From positions 62,001 through 126,000 of the forward strand of contig JAHHHV010000091.1 in NCBI GenBank assembly GCA_019359155.1: a stretch of 64,000 nt of DNA, read 5' to 3'. The translations under genes and the position numbers were made by a program. The notes beneath the pieces are model-generated. The model was not told the origin of the DNA, searched no databases, and saw nothing but the letters and a program-made list of their open reading frames with translations. Of this stretch, positions 24,506 through 34,145 are shown piece by piece. This DNA comes from Pegethrix bostrychoides GSE-TBD4-15B. GTDB taxonomy: Bacteria > Cyanobacteriota > Cyanobacteriia > Elainellales > Elainellaceae. The number at the start of each line of letters is the position of its first letter. Positions within the stretch are counted from its first letter, which is position 1.

Positions 24506-25582
24506 ATGACATCTACTTCAGATAGCGTCCAGTTCTTTGCGTTGAACGATGACAATACGCTAATATCGTTCAACTCTAGCGATCCGGGTAGCGTGACCTC
24601 AATTCCGATAGCGGGCATATCAGGAACCTTGCTGGGAATTGATATCCGTCCTGCTGATGGTTTAATTTATGGCCTGACAACCGCCAACAAGATTTATACA
24701 ATCGATCCTAACGGCCTGCCCGACACCGGCACAACGCTTGTCAGCACGCTGTCTCAGCCTTTTGAAGGCGGCACAATTTCCGGCTTTGACTTCAATCCGG
24801 TGGCCGATCGGCTACGGCTCGTAGGAGACAACGATCAGGACTTTCGGATCAACGTGGATACAGGAGACGTAACGATTGATGGAACGCTAGCTTTCGCAGC
24901 AGCAGATGCCAATGCAAAAGTGAATCCAAATATTACCGCGGCTGCCTATACAAACTCATTTACTGGCACCACCTCCACTCAGCTCTACGATATCGATACG
25001 CTGCTGAACACGCTAGTGTTGCAAAACCCGCCGAACGACGGTACGCTAACCACTATTGGCGAACTGGGAATTAATTTTGACACGCTGGGCGGATTTGACA
25101 TTCTATCCTCAGTAGAGGGCGAAAATACTGCCTTTGCAGTTTCTAATGCAATGCTGTATAACGTTGACCTAGAGACTGGTGCTGCAACAAGCCTCGGCAT
25201 GATTGGCGATGATCCTAGCCTGAATTTGCAGGGGCTGGCCGTCATGCGCGTGATGGATGAAACCGAAATGATGCCCCATCCTGAAATGCCTGACGATCTG
25301 TTGGGGACTGGGTTAAATCAGCTGATTGATCTAGGGCTAGATGATCTGTTCAGCTCTGATCTAGATGATTTTCTTGCCATCGCTGGAGTGGGTCTGCTGA
25401 ACAATGAAACAGGCAGTTTGATTACGCTCTTTGATGAAGCGGGTAACGATATCGATTCGTTTGAAATTCCGCCCATTGATGGCACTGTCTTGCAGCAGGT
25501 TGCGGGCAGCATTGATCGGTTGCAGGATATCATCCTGGCCGAGACTGGCCCTATGACAGAGATCTCTCTCCTGCAATCTTGA
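24506..25582 (+). CDS. DUF4394 domain protein
   Basis: This 358-residue protein starts at ATG 24506 with GGGAG upstream. Residues 8-250 form a DUF4394 beta-propeller-like domain: VQFFALNDDNTLISFNSSDPG, ILGIDIRPADGLIYGLTTANK-type strands, GFDFNPVADRLRLVGDNDQDFRINVDTG and NTAFAVSNAMLYNVDLETG. The family has no known activity and is often found in exported or surface proteins; here no signal peptide is visible. The last 100 residues are acidic and Leu/Asp-rich (LGTGLNQLIDLGLDDLFSSD) and look specific to this lineage. Acidic composition (many D, E) would suit Ca2+ binding or secretion, which is inference. A strong terminator follows. Confidence 0.82.
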   Translation: MTSTSDSVQFFALNDDNTLISFNSSDPGSVTSIPIAGISGTLLGIDIRPADGLIYGLTTANKIYTIDPNGLPDTGTTLVSTLSQPFEGGTISGFDFNPVADRLRLVGDNDQDFRINVDTGDVTIDGTLAFAAADANAKVNPNITAAAYTNSFTGTTSTQLYDIDTLLNTLVLQNPPNDGTLTTIGELGINFDTLGGFDILSSVEGENTAFAVSNAMLYNVDLETGAATSLGMIGDDPSLNLQGLAVMRVMDETEMMPHPEMPDDLLGTGLNQLIDLGLDDLFSSDLDDFLAIAGVGLLNNETGSLITLFDEAGNDIDSFEIPPIDGTVLQQVAGSIDRLQDIILAETGPMTEISLLQS

Positions 25583-25624
25583 TGGCTGTATAGCTAGCTA
25601 GATCATGAGCAACTAACACAGTCG

Positions 25625-25653
25625 CCCCTGACGCTTCGGAGCGTCGGGGGTTT
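25625..25653 (+). terminator. Intrinsic terminator after the DUF4394 gene
   Basis: CCCC-T-GACGCT (25625-25635), loop TCGG, AGCGTC-G-GGGG (25640-25650), then TTT. The stem has eleven pairs including one G-U, with a stable tetraloop. Confidence 0.85.
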
Positions 25654-25776
25654 CACTCTGTACCCTGATGAGTTATCTTTTGATTCGCCTGACGAATCTA
25701 TCTAGAGCTGGTTCTATGCCAAACGAGTAGAAGCTATGCTGAGAGCACTTAGTGAAGTCAACCCACGGCAAGCTCT

Positions 25777-28290
25777 ATGGTTTGGATTCCACTCCGCGAA
25801 CGGCTGCATCAACTCCCGCTGGTGCTGGCTGGGCCCATTCTGCGTCGCACAGAGCCTGCCTCGGTGACGGTCTGGCTAGCGCTGCGCCGATCCTGCGACG
25901 TGACGCTGCAAATCTACGCGACGCATCAGGCCGATGCAGAACTGGCGGCCATTCAGCTTCAGGGGCAGCGCTCTACCGTAGCGGTGGGTCAGCATCTGCA
26001 TATCGTTGCGGTCACGGCCAGCGTAGGACAAGCACTCCAGCCAGGGCAAATCTATGCCTATGATTTGATTTTCGAGATACCCAATCGCGAACCGCAGCGG
26101 CTCAGACAGGCGCTCAACACAGACCAGGCACCGCTGGTGCCGATCAGCTATTTTGAACATGGCCTGCCGACATTTTTGCTGCCGCCCACCGATGTCAACG
26201 ATCTCAAAATTCTGCATGGATCCTGTCGCAAAACGCACGGTGGCGGCATTGATGCGCTGGTCATTCTAGATGATTTGCTAGAGCAGTCAGCCCAGATTCC
26301 ACAGCAGCGTCCGCAGCAGCTGTTCTGTACAGGCGACCAAATCTACGGCGACGATGTCTGTGATCCCTGGCTGTTTGCCCTTACCGACGCAGGCGATACG
26401 CTGCTGGGCTGGGAAGAGGATCTGCCGATTGATCAAATTCCCTCAGAAACCGTGCCGCCGCTCAAATCCAAGCATCTGCCGCCCGGAGAGCGCAGCAGCG
26501 TCGCTGAAAATTTGGCCGGATTCACAGCCGGAATGCCCAACAAATCCAACCGCACCAATAGCCATTTGTTCAGCTTTGGTGAGTACTGCACAGCCTATCT
26601 CTTCGCCTGGTCACCTGTACTCTGGCCGAAGCTGAGCGATTTTCCAACGGGCAGAGAACGCTATCGTGCTCCCAAGCTGATCAAGATTTGGGACGAGGAA
26701 GTGACCATGCTGCAAAAGTTTTGGCAGCCCTTATGGAAGGTGCGGCGCTCACTGGCGAATATTGCCACCTATATGGTGTTTGATGATCACGATGTCAGCG
26801 ACGACTGGTATCTGAATCAAGACTGGTGCCTGCGGGTGCTGGGGAAACCGCTCGGTTATCGCGTCGTGCAAAATGCGCTGCTGGCCTATGCGCTAGCTCA
26901 GGGCTGGGGTAATACGCCAGAGCAGTTTGAGCCGGGGCAGCGAGGTGAACGCCTACTGAATGCGGCAGTATCTTGGTCAGCTGCGTCTGGCAGTGATGCG
27001 ACGGCATCCGCCACGATTGCCCAGCTAGTCGGTTTACCTGAAACACTGCCAGACGGCCAGCCGCAGTTTCGCCGCGACCAGCAGGTTTGGATTCTCGACC
27101 ATCACCCCGACAGTCTGCACTGGCACTACCAAGTCCAAAGCGCTTGCCATGAGGTAGTGGTGCTCGACAGCCGTACCTGGCGCGGCTACCCGATTGCGGC
27201 GCAAAATTTGGCTCCCCCCCGGCTGCTCTGTCATATTGCCTTCGAGCAGCAGATCCGGCTGCCGCTGCGTCAGAGTCAGGCTCAAAACCTGCTGACGCTG
27301 GTGGTCGCTCCCACGAATTTGATCCATCTGCGGCTGATTGACTGGGCGCAGCAGTGGAGTCTGAAGCAAGGCAAGGTGTTTGATAATGATGTAGGCGATG
27401 CCTGGAATCTGCACAAGGAGGCGCTCTCAGAGTTTTTGGGAGCGATGTTTGAGTCACGGGAGCGGCTGGTGGTGCTCTCTGGCGATATTCACTACGGCTT
27501 TGCCGCCAGACTTAACTACTGGACGGGCGCGGCTGAGGCGATCCAAACCCAAGGCAAAGACCGGGCGCAAGTGCTGATGCAGCTTACCTCTAGCGCCTTC
27601 AAAAACGCCGAGTTCAAAACCCAGCTCGTCCAGACTAAGCTGAAGTCGCTGCTGCCGGAAACGCCGCAGGAATGGGCAGGCTGGCACCAGATGCCGGAAC
27701 TCTGGGAGGTAAAGTCGCAGCTGATCGGCAAACACTGGCAGAAACGTCCGCCTCAGACCGATCTGCCGATTCAGCCGCTGAAGCTGCGCCCGTTTCAAAA
27801 GCCTGCCTGGGAGCTAGCTGCCGCTCAGCCAGAGTCGCTGCCCGACTGGCAGTACCGCGTCGAGTGGATTCACCGTCAGCCTGCTCGCAGCTTGCCCTGG
27901 GGTAAAGTCGGCTGGCTCAAAGCCCAGCGGCCTCGCGGCTGGTTGGCGCGACATCGGCACTGGCTCTGGCACAGGCTAAGCTGGCTCTGGCGCAACCGCT
28001 GGCTGCAAGAAGGCTCTGAGGTGGTGGGAACTAGCAACTTGGGCTTGGTTCAGTTCCGCGACTTTGCCACAGATCTAAACTCAAAGCCTGATCTAGACAG
28101 GCCACCGATAGTGATCCAAGACCTCTACTGGTCGCCACCCTGGCAGCCTACGCAACTCGTCACCAGCCGATTTGAGGGCAAGCTCTATCCTGACGAAAAT
28201 GCCACGCCCTTTCCGCTGCTGCCCCGCCGTCTGGCCGCACAGGATCAAACTCCAGCTGCCCCTGTCCGGCACAGTTTGCCACCGCCATAG
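25777..28290 (+). CDS. PhoD-like phosphatase/phosphodiesterase, large
   Basis: This 837-residue protein carries the PhoD-type metallophosphoesterase motifs: ILHGSCRKTHGGG, FCTGDQIYGDDV, TYMVFDDHDVSDDW, and VVLSGDIHYGFAARL near residue 570. The N-terminal 130 residues are a fibronectin-like beta domain (PASVTVWLALRRSCDVTLQIYA) seen before PhoD catalytic domains. The C-terminal 200 residues are rich in Trp and Arg (RGWLARHRHWLWHRLSWLW), possibly membrane-surface binding. No signal peptide or twin-arginine motif is apparent, unlike classical secreted PhoD, so an intracellular form is likely. Substrate unknown. ATG 25777. Long minus-strand ORFs opposite it are shadows. Confidence 0.82.
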   Translation: MVWIPLRERLHQLPLVLAGPILRRTEPASVTVWLALRRSCDVTLQIYATHQADAELAAIQLQGQRSTVAVGQHLHIVAVTASVGQALQPGQIYAYDLIFEIPNREPQRLRQALNTDQAPLVPISYFEHGLPTFLLPPTDVNDLKILHGSCRKTHGGGIDALVILDDLLEQSAQIPQQRPQQLFCTGDQIYGDDVCDPWLFALTDAGDTLLGWEEDLPIDQIPSETVPPLKSKHLPPGERSSVAENLAGFTAGMPNKSNRTNSHLFSFGEYCTAYLFAWSPVLWPKLSDFPTGRERYRAPKLIKIWDEEVTMLQKFWQPLWKVRRSLANIATYMVFDDHDVSDDWYLNQDWCLRVLGKPLGYRVVQNALLAYALAQGWGNTPEQFEPGQRGERLLNAAVSWSAASGSDATASATIAQLVGLPETLPDGQPQFRRDQQVWILDHHPDSLHWHYQVQSACHEVVVLDSRTWRGYPIAAQNLAPPRLLCHIAFEQQIRLPLRQSQAQNLLTLVVAPTNLIHLRLIDWAQQWSLKQGKVFDNDVGDAWNLHKEALSEFLGAMFESRERLVVLSGDIHYGFAARLNYWTGAAEAIQTQGKDRAQVLMQLTSSAFKNAEFKTQLVQTKLKSLLPETPQEWAGWHQMPELWEVKSQLIGKHWQKRPPQTDLPIQPLKLRPFQKPAWELAAAQPESLPDWQYRVEWIHRQPARSLPWGKVGWLKAQRPRGWLARHRHWLWHRLSWLWRNRWLQEGSEVVGTSNLGLVQFRDFATDLNSKPDLDRPPIVIQDLYWSPPWQPTQLVTSRFEGKLYPDENATPFPLLPRRLAAQDQTPAAPVRHSLPPP

Positions 28291-28312
28291 GCAAAATCGC
28301 GACCAAACAGCC

Positions 28313-28330
28313 CGTCCTCAGGACAGGACG
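28313..28330. terminator. Small hairpin between convergent genes
   Basis: CGTCCT (28313-28318) and AGGACG (28325-28330) could form a 6-bp stem between the PhoD-like and HtrA genes. There is no T-run, so termination is only a possibility. Confidence 0.3.
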
Positions 28331-28383
28331 AGCTAAGACGAGCCAGCAATTTAATCTACTTTGATCGACAGAGGCGTTGCGAT

Positions 28384-29541
28384 CTAGGTCTTGGCTTGCA
28401 GCTCCGCAGTGCGAACCGAAAGCTGCTGCGTATTGTCGCCGCGTTTAATCGTCAGCCGCAGATTTTTGCCAATGCCGCTGCGGTCTACCAGCGTTTGCAG
28501 CTGCTCGGCATCTGTGACCGCCTGACCGTCAATCTGCGTCACCACGTCGCCCCGCCGGATGCCAGCCGTTGCGGCAGGTGAGTTTGTGACCACGCCCATC
28601 ACCAGCACGCCGGACACTTCTGGCAAAATGACGGTTGAGTTGGGGTCGCTGTTGTTCAGCTTAGCCAGCTCTGGAGTCAGCGTCGCGATCTGTACGCCCA
28701 GGTAAGGATGCGTCACCTGCTCGCCACGCGCCAAAATCGGCATCACCTCTTTGGCTTTGTTGATCGGAATCGCGAAGCCAATCCCGGCGGCGTTCGCCCG
28801 AATCGCCGTGTTGATGCCAATCACCTCGCCTGCGTCGTTCAACAGCGGGCCGCCCGAATTGCCGGGATTGATCGCCGCGTCAGTCTGGATAAAGTCAAGC
28901 CGCTTATCGGGGATGCCTGCCAGTGCGCTCGAACGGTTGAGCGTGCTGACAATACCCAACGTCACGGTGTTGTCTAGCCCAAACGGGTTGCCGACCGCAA
29001 TTGCCCAGTCGCCTACCTGCACTGCATCTGAGTCGGCCAGATTCGCCACGGGTAAGCCTGCCTCGTTCACCTTGACCACGGCCAAATCGGTGACTTCATC
29101 CACGCCTAGCACCGTGCCTTCCAGCCGCCGCCCATCTTTGAGAATTACCGTCACCTTGTCAGCATTCTCCACCACATGCGCGTTGGTTAAAATTGTGCCG
29201 TCTGTGCTCACAATAAAGCCCGATCCCTGTCCCTGCAAACGCTGCTCATAGGGACCTTGCGGCATCATGCCCTCCCCAAAAAAGCGGCGAAAGAACGGGT
29301 CGTTCAGGAAGGGATCCGCCTGTTGGGTAATTGTGCGTTCGGTGTCGATCCGCACAACCGCCTTGCCAACCCGCTCTACTGCCGCCGCCACAAAGCTGCC
29401 GCGCTGGATGGAGGCTGGAGCCGGAGCCGGAACCTGCGCCAGCACTGGCGGCACCTGACCCAAAGGCTGCGACCAGACCGGAGTCATGGGCAAAAAAGCC
29501 AGCAGGCTCCCCAATAAAACTGCAAAAATCCGAGTAATCAT
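28384..29541 (-). CDS. HtrA/Deg-family serine protease with PDZ domain
   Basis: Starting at ATG 29541 ([19 protein letters not shown]), it has a signal peptide, a trypsin-like domain with H122 (LTNAHVVEN), D152 (VTDLAVVKV) and S229 ([10 protein letters not shown]), and one C-terminal PDZ domain ([29 protein letters not shown]). That order is the same as HhoA/HhoB/HtrA of cyanobacteria, periplasmic or lumenal proteases that clear damaged proteins. I cannot tell which of the three paralogues it is. An in-frame GTG at 29574 would add 11 residues. The sequence before the protease domain is Pro/Ala/Gln-rich, as is usual. Convergent with the PhoD-like gene. Confidence 0.93.
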   Translation of the reverse strand: MITRIFAVLLGSLLAFLPMTPVWSQPLGQVPPVLAQVPAPAPASIQRGSFVAAAVERVGKAVVRIDTERTITQQADPFLNDPFFRRFFGEGMMPQGPYEQRLQGQGSGFIVSTDGTILTNAHVVENADKVTVILKDGRRLEGTVLGVDEVTDLAVVKVNEAGLPVANLADSDAVQVGDWAIAVGNPFGLDNTVTLGIVSTLNRSSALAGIPDKRLDFIQTDAAINPGNSGGPLLNDAGEVIGINTAIRANAAGIGFAIPINKAKEVMPILARGEQVTHPYLGVQIATLTPELAKLNNSDPNSTVILPEVSGVLVMGVVTNSPAATAGIRRGDVVTQIDGQAVTDAEQLQTLVDRSGIGKNLRLTIKRGDNTQQLSVRTAELQAKT

Positions 29542-29673
29542 CCGTCGTAGACTCACAAAAGTTAGCTTAAACACCAGTTATAAAGCCAAAAGACTGGCTG
29601 ATTTTACGAGCCAGCAGCACTACAGACTCGTATTTTAATTTTAGACATGATTGTCCGCAGGTTGATAGACATC

Positions 29674-29703
29674 CATGTAGAAGCATTACATGTAGAGGCA
29701 TTA
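29674..29703 (+). repeat. Tandem duplication, 15 bp x 2
   Basis: CATGTAGARGCATTA occurs twice in a row with one mismatch, in the gap between the HtrA and SRPBCC genes. Confidence 0.85.
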
Positions 29704-29716
29704 ATACAGTTCCAAG

Positions 29717-30160
29717 CTATCCCATCTGAGACTTCAAAGCGTAATCTCGAAACCGCTCCATATCTGCATAAAGCGTTGATTCAACGACGCGACTGAGCAG
29801 ACCATTGTCCATGACGCGCCCCAAAATATCGGGAACTCCATAGCCGACAGTTAGCTTCACCACGCTGTGATCGCCTCGGTCATAAAACCGAATCGCACCT
29901 CGGTTAGGCAGGCCGTCTACTGATTCCCATTGAATAATCTGATGCGTCACCAGTTTGGTAATTCTCGACTGCCAGCGAAACTCGAACGGATTTGAAGCTA
30001 ACTTCCAGCGCGAGATGTCCGGATCGTTCTCGTTGACTTTCACTGAGTCGATCCATTTCATCCACTGCGGCATTAGCTCCAGATCCGACCAAAGATTCCA
30101 AACCACCTCAATCGGTACTTCAACCTCAATTTGCACCGTATGTTCGAGCCAGTAAGCCAT
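29717..30160 (-). CDS. SRPBCC (START-like) family protein
   Basis: This 147-residue helix-grip protein opens LEHTVQIEVEVPIEVVWNLWSDLELMPQWMKWI, typical of polyketide-cyclase/START-like domains that bind hydrophobic ligands. It lies 62 bp after crtQ on the same strand. The same pairing of zds/crtQ and an SRPBCC gene is found in Synechocystis (slr0940-slr0941). A role linked to carotenoid or lipid handling is therefore a fair inference, but no biochemical function is established that I know of. ATG 30160. Confidence 0.88.
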   Translation of the reverse strand: MAYWLEHTVQIEVEVPIEVVWNLWSDLELMPQWMKWIDSVKVNENDPDISRWKLASNPFEFRWQSRITKLVTHQIIQWESVDGLPNRGAIRFYDRGDHSVVKLTVGYGVPDILGRVMDNGLLSRVVESTLYADMERFRDYALKSQMG

Positions 30161-30222
30161 GAGCGCAGGAGATAAGGGTTCGGCAAGCTGATCGTAGCAG
30201 GTTCGGCAAGCTAATACTGAAG

Positions 30223-31692
30223 CTAATACTTGAAGAGGCCAACGCCTTTTACCTTGTAGCCGGTTGGTTCCAAGATCGCCTGCGCTGCCTGTCTGCCCGA
30301 AATCGTCGCGCCCTCCATGCTGTCAATGTAGTCCTGCTGAGTGTAGCTGCCCGCCAGAAAGAAATTAGAGACAGGCGTTTTCTGCGCCGGACGATAGGGA
30401 TCCATACCGGGATTTTCGCGGTAGAGCGACTGCGCCAGCTTGACGACGTTAAACCAAGTCATGTTGAGTTCTCGGGAGCTGGGAAACAAGTCATGCAGCT
30501 GCTTCAGGGCATGTTGAGCAATTTCCTCGTTGCTCAGCTTAATAAACGGATCGCCAGGAGTCAGCACCATCTGCATCAGCGAGCCTTGGCCTTCGCGGTA
30601 ATAGTCTTTGGGGCTGCTGAGCGCCAGATCGCTAAAGCAGGAGAAGTCAGCATCGGCGCTGTAGAGTAGGTTGTTGATGCCCGCTGCATGGTCGAGCTGC
30701 CGCCTTGCCGCCGGGTCGTTCAGCTCAGTTACCCAGCCATCAAAGCGCAGCTGCACCGTCACGACAGGTACGGCTTCCAGCTTGTAGATATTGTCGAACT
30801 GCGGCCATTTGCGCCACTCGGCAGGCAGCAAGCGCTGAATTCCCGGTACGTCGCAGGCGGCCAAATAGACATCGGCCTGCACCGTTTCTTCGCCCTCGCC
30901 AGTCGCCGTGACAATGCCCGTCACCTGGGTCTGGCCATCCTGCTCGGCAAACTGAATCTGGCGTGTCTGACGGCGAGTATAGACCTTTGCACCTTTAGCC
31001 TCGATGTACTTGAGAATCGGTTTGCTGAGGTATTCATCCGGCGAGCCAGCCAGCATGTTCAGCCGCGAGGCTTCGGTTTTGGCCGCAAACATCATAAAAA
31101 TCGTCAGCATACAGCGCGCCGAAATCTGCTCGGTGTCGATAAAGCCCAGCGCCAGCGCAATCGGATCCCACATCCGGGTCAGGCTGTTTTGGGAGCCACC
31201 GTGGCTACGAAACCAGTCAGCAAAGCTCACTGAATCCAGCGCCCGAATCCACTTCATCGCCGCATCGTAGTTGACCAGTCCCAGCACAATTGGGCTAGTG
31301 CCCAGCGCTAGGGCGTTTTGCAGCTTGTCTTGCAGGGTGAGCTGCTGCGTGGTAAAAAACGCTTTCAGCCCGTGAAACGGCGCGCCCAGCAGAAACTGAA
31401 AGTCGAGCTGACCGATTTCGCCGCCTTTGTTAATAAAATTATGCACATGCTCTTTGGGCAGCAGATTCTCGAAAGCTCCCACCTGTCGCATCAGGCCAAA
31501 CAGGTTGCTGTAGTTGTTAAAAAACACATGCAGCCCCATCTCGACATGGTTGCCCTCAGCGTCTACCCAGCTGCCCACCTTGCCGCCAATAAACGACCGC
31601 GCCTCGAAGATCTCCACTTGATGTCCGGCATCTACTAGCTCAACCGCAGCAGCCAACCCCGCCAGTCCGGCTCCGATAATCGCAACGCGCAT
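30223..31692 (-). CDS. crtQ: 9,9'-di-cis-zeta-carotene desaturase
   Basis: This plant-type zeta-carotene desaturase (ZDS) introduces two double bases of desaturation into zeta-carotene on the way to lycopene, using quinone as acceptor. The N-terminus has the FAD dinucleotide motif ([17 protein letters not shown]). The chain then shows [38 protein letters not shown] and the C-terminal FAD-binding block [19 protein letters not shown]. It is 489 residues, the normal length, and closer to CrtQ than to CrtP (phytoene desaturase). ATG 31692. It probably forms an operon with the SRPBCC gene. The product feeds carotenoid synthesis, including the pigment of OCP encoded 7 kb away. Confidence 0.95.
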   Translation of the reverse strand: MRVAIIGAGLAGLAAAVELVDAGHQVEIFEARSFIGGKVGSWVDAEGNHVEMGLHVFFNNYSNLFGLMRQVGAFENLLPKEHVHNFINKGGEIGQLDFQFLLGAPFHGLKAFFTTQQLTLQDKLQNALALGTSPIVLGLVNYDAAMKWIRALDSVSFADWFRSHGGSQNSLTRMWDPIALALGFIDTEQISARCMLTIFMMFAAKTEASRLNMLAGSPDEYLSKPILKYIEAKGAKVYTRRQTRQIQFAEQDGQTQVTGIVTATGEGEETVQADVYLAACDVPGIQRLLPAEWRKWPQFDNIYKLEAVPVVTVQLRFDGWVTELNDPAARRQLDHAAGINNLLYSADADFSCFSDLALSSPKDYYREGQGSLMQMVLTPGDPFIKLSNEEIAQHALKQLHDLFPSSRELNMTWFNVVKLAQSLYRENPGMDPYRPAQKTPVSNFFLAGSYTQQDYIDSMEGATISGRQAAQAILEPTGYKVKGVGLFKY

Positions 31693-31896
31693 GATCCAAC
31701 CTAATCCTTAACGAGAGCTTCATATATTTTAATTTAGCCTAACTCTACAACTGCAAAACGATACAGGGCTGATTCTCCAAACGGGACGGGTTCTGGGTAT
31801 GCTGAGGACAGAGATAATTGGATACAAATTGGGTGAAGGGTGCGCCAGTCTCAGCATTTATACTTAGCTCGCTTCAGCTCACTTCAGTTTTATTGC

Positions 31897-31926
31897 AGCA
31901 GCTTTATGACCAGCAGCTTTATGACC
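31897..31926 (+). repeat. Tandem duplication, 15 bp x 2, doubling a start codon
   Basis: AGCAGCTTTATGACC occurs twice. Each copy carries an ATG (31906 and 31921) in the same frame, so the hydrolase gene has two equivalent start codons five residues apart. Confidence 0.92.
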
Positions 31927-32829
31927 AGCGGCATCAGTTCCAGCGGCAGTTCCGGCATCAGTCTCGGATGGCAGCATCGCTTCATTGAAACCAACAGCAT
32001 TCGCCTGCATTGCGTTACCCAAGGCGAGGGCGATTTGGTGCTGCTGCTGCATGGCTTCCCCGAATTTTGGTACTCCTGGCGGCATCAGATTCCGGTGTTG
32101 GCCAAGCACTTCAAAGTGGTGGTGCCCGATCTGCGCGGCTACAACGACTCCGATAAGCCCACAGGCGGCTATGACCTAGACACACTCAGCGCCGATATCC
32201 GAGGGCTAATTGAACATCTGGGATATACCAAAGCTCACATTGTTGGGCATGACTGGGGCGGCACGATTGCTTGGCACTTTGCCCAGCGGTTCCCAATGCT
32301 GCTCGATCGACTGGCGATTTTGAATGCGCCGCATCCGCAGCAGCTCCGCCAGGAAATGCTCAGCAACTTCGATCAGCTCCGGCGCAGCTGGTATTTGCTG
32401 GCGCTGCAAGTCCCGGCGCTGCCCGAATGGCTGATCCGCCAAAATCTGCGCGGCATCATTACCAATCTGTTTCAAGAGCAGGCGATTCGCAAAGGCGCGT
32501 TCACCGGCAAAGACACCGAGATCTATCAGGCGGCACTCGAAAAGCCGGGAGCACTTTCGGCGGTTTTGAGTCACTATCGCCAGTGGCTCTCGCCCCAAAC
32601 CTGGCTGGAAACCCTGGGGCGCAGCCCAGCTATTTTGCCCATCCAAGCGCCGACTCTGGTGCTCTGGGGAGAAGATGACTTTCTGTTTAGCCAGCGGCTG
32701 ACTGAGCAGATGCACAGGCTGGTTTCTGCGCCGCTGAAGCTGAAGCTCTTGCAGCAGTGCGGGCATTGGGCGCAGCAAGAAGTGCCCCAAACTGTGAACC
32801 GGGAACTGCTCAGCTTCTTATGCCAGTAG
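31906..32829 (+). CDS. Alpha/beta hydrolase (epoxide hydrolase / haloalkane or fluoroacetate dehalogenase-like)
   Basis: The fold is clear: LLLHGFPEFWYSWRHQIPVL (oxyanion HGFP), nucleophile elbow GHDWGG with D as nucleophile, WGEDDFLF with the acidic residue, and CGHWAQQEVP with the catalytic H. An Asp nucleophile points to the epoxide hydrolase/dehalogenase group rather than esterases. Physiological substrate unknown. The start is ambiguous: ATG 31906 or 31921 inside a tandem duplication, and the frame is open back to 31840. The first conserved residues begin at WQHRFIETNSIRLHC. It is divergent from crtQ. Confidence 0.88.
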   Translation: MTSSFMTSGISSSGSSGISLGWQHRFIETNSIRLHCVTQGEGDLVLLLHGFPEFWYSWRHQIPVLAKHFKVVVPDLRGYNDSDKPTGGYDLDTLSADIRGLIEHLGYTKAHIVGHDWGGTIAWHFAQRFPMLLDRLAILNAPHPQQLRQEMLSNFDQLRRSWYLLALQVPALPEWLIRQNLRGIITNLFQEQAIRKGAFTGKDTEIYQAALEKPGALSAVLSHYRQWLSPQTWLETLGRSPAILPIQAPTLVLWGEDDFLFSQRLTEQMHRLVSAPLKLKLLQQCGHWAQQEVPQTVNRELLSFLCQ

Positions 32830-33358
32830 GCTCTCTGGCGTAATACTGGCGTAATGCTGGCGCAATGCTGGTATTTGCGCCGATGGCAACTGGGCTGAGG
32901 CTTGCCCCTACAGCTCAATTCCCCGTAATTTTGCGGTTATTCTGGGGGGGCAGACCCCCTATTCTGGGAATAGGTAGTTGATGGTGGCTGGCAGTGATGC
33001 TGGCGATTACAGCTGCTCAGGCTCTAGTTCTGTGGGATTGATAAACTCCCTGCAAAGCTTTGATGAGGAAACGCTAGCTGAGACAAAGTGGCCTAGATGG
33101 TTCGCTATCTTAATCGACAGGGCATCTTGAGGTGCAAGTCTTGAGATGCTTTGGGTGCCAGTTTGAGGTGCCAGTTTGGGGTGCCAGTTATTCCAGGCAA
33201 CAGTCAGGTTCTTATGTTTGGTGAAGCCAGTCTGGATTTAAGTTTTGTCTAGCCATTAGCTCACGCTGCAAATCGGTCACGCTGCAAACCAGTCACGCTG
33301 CAAACCCCACGATATTAGCCCTTGCATCGCAAGGAATTCCGACTTAGGACGGTCTCAA
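32830..33358. other. Repeat-rich gap upstream of the FHA gene
   Basis: These 529 bp lack a supported gene but hold three tandem arrays. TGGCGNAATNC is present three times (11 bp, 32836-32868), GGTGCCAGTTTGR three times (13 bp, 33154-33190), and TCACGCTGCAAAYC plus two bases three times (16 bp, 33261-33308). A GGGGG-CAGA-CCCCC hairpin lies at 32946-32959, within a run of seven G. Arrays are spaced about 300 and 70 bp apart and do not share a motif. Confidence 0.75.
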
Positions 33359-34021
33359 ATGGCAAACCGCAATGAATTAGCTGCCTATACCTCTTCGCTC
33401 GTCGATATGAGTCAACATGCCGATTTGCAGGAGCGGCTGCGGCTGTATCAGGTGTTCTCCAAGCTCTACGAGCACCATCGGGCATTGCTAGACGAGATTT
33501 TGGAGCTAGAAAGCTCAACGGGCAGCAGCCTAGCCTCCGTGACGCTGCCCTACGTGCAGGGCTTCGCCGCTCAGCAGGGGAGCTATCTGGTCACCAACCT
33601 GATGGGCGGCAAAACGCAGGCGATTACTCAGCCTCAGCAGATCTGGGTGATTGGGCGAGATAGCAAGCAGTCGCTGATTTCAGTGCGCGATATTCGGCTC
33701 TCGCGTCACCATGCCGCAATTCAATATGTGGCCAACCAGGGCTTCTACCTGATTGATTTAGGCAGTCGCAATCAGTCGATGATCAACGGTGAGCCAGTCC
33801 GCCAAGCCTTGCTCAAAGATGGCGATCAGATTCGGTTGGGAAGCGTGGCCTTCACGTTTTTCCTCTGTGAATCGATGCGGAGCCTCCGCTCGCTGCCGCC
33901 TGAAATTTTGGCTAAGCTCCAGACTGCCCAGAGCGTTGGCTTTGAGGATGCTGGGCAGCTTCCTGAGTTCTTTTCAGCAAATCTGCTTGAAGAAGACAAT
34001 TTGCCGACGCTAGAACTTTAG
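33359..34021 (+). CDS. FHA domain protein
   Basis: This 220-residue protein starts at ATG 33359. Residues about 95-165 form a forkhead-associated domain: IWVIGRDSKQSLISV, IRLSRHHAAIQYV, GFYLIDLGSRNQSMINGEPV and KDGDQIRLGSVAFTF. The conserved G-R, S-R-H and N residues that bind phosphothreonine are present. The first 90 residues are helical (LQERLRLYQVFSKLYEHHRALLDEI). FHA proteins read Ser/Thr kinase signals; the window encodes one such kinase (12817-14943), but a link is only inference. The C-terminal 45 residues are unassigned. Its stop codon touches a 12-bp tandem array. Confidence 0.9.
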   Translation: MANRNELAAYTSSLVDMSQHADLQERLRLYQVFSKLYEHHRALLDEILELESSTGSSLASVTLPYVQGFAAQQGSYLVTNLMGGKTQAITQPQQIWVIGRDSKQSLISVRDIRLSRHHAAIQYVANQGFYLIDLGSRNQSMINGEPVRQALLKDGDQIRLGSVAFTFFLCESMRSLRSLPPEILAKLQTAQSVGFEDAGQLPEFFSANLLEEDNLPTLEL

Positions 34022-34056
34022 CCAGAGCTTGGGCCAGAGCTTGGGCCAGAGTTTGA
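34021..34056 (+). repeat. Tandem array, 12 bp x 3, at a stop codon
   Basis: GCCAGAGCTTGG occurs twice perfectly and once as GCCAGAGTTTGA, starting on the last base of the FHA stop codon. Confidence 0.88.
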
Positions 34057-34145
34057 GAAAATGTGAGCGCTGGAATTCGCTATCCTGAAGGCCAAACACC
34101 TGCTACAATGGCGAAGTTCCGCGTCCATTCATAGTTTTTTAGTCT

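Noticed and set aside
26795-27457. A 220-residue minus-strand ORF opposite the PhoD-like gene
   Set aside because: It is an antisense shadow of a well-supported gene and is Arg/Ala/Ser-rich without domain motifs.
33154-33308. CRISPR array
   Set aside because: Repeats are directly tandem with no unique spacers of 30-40 bp, and no cas gene is nearby.
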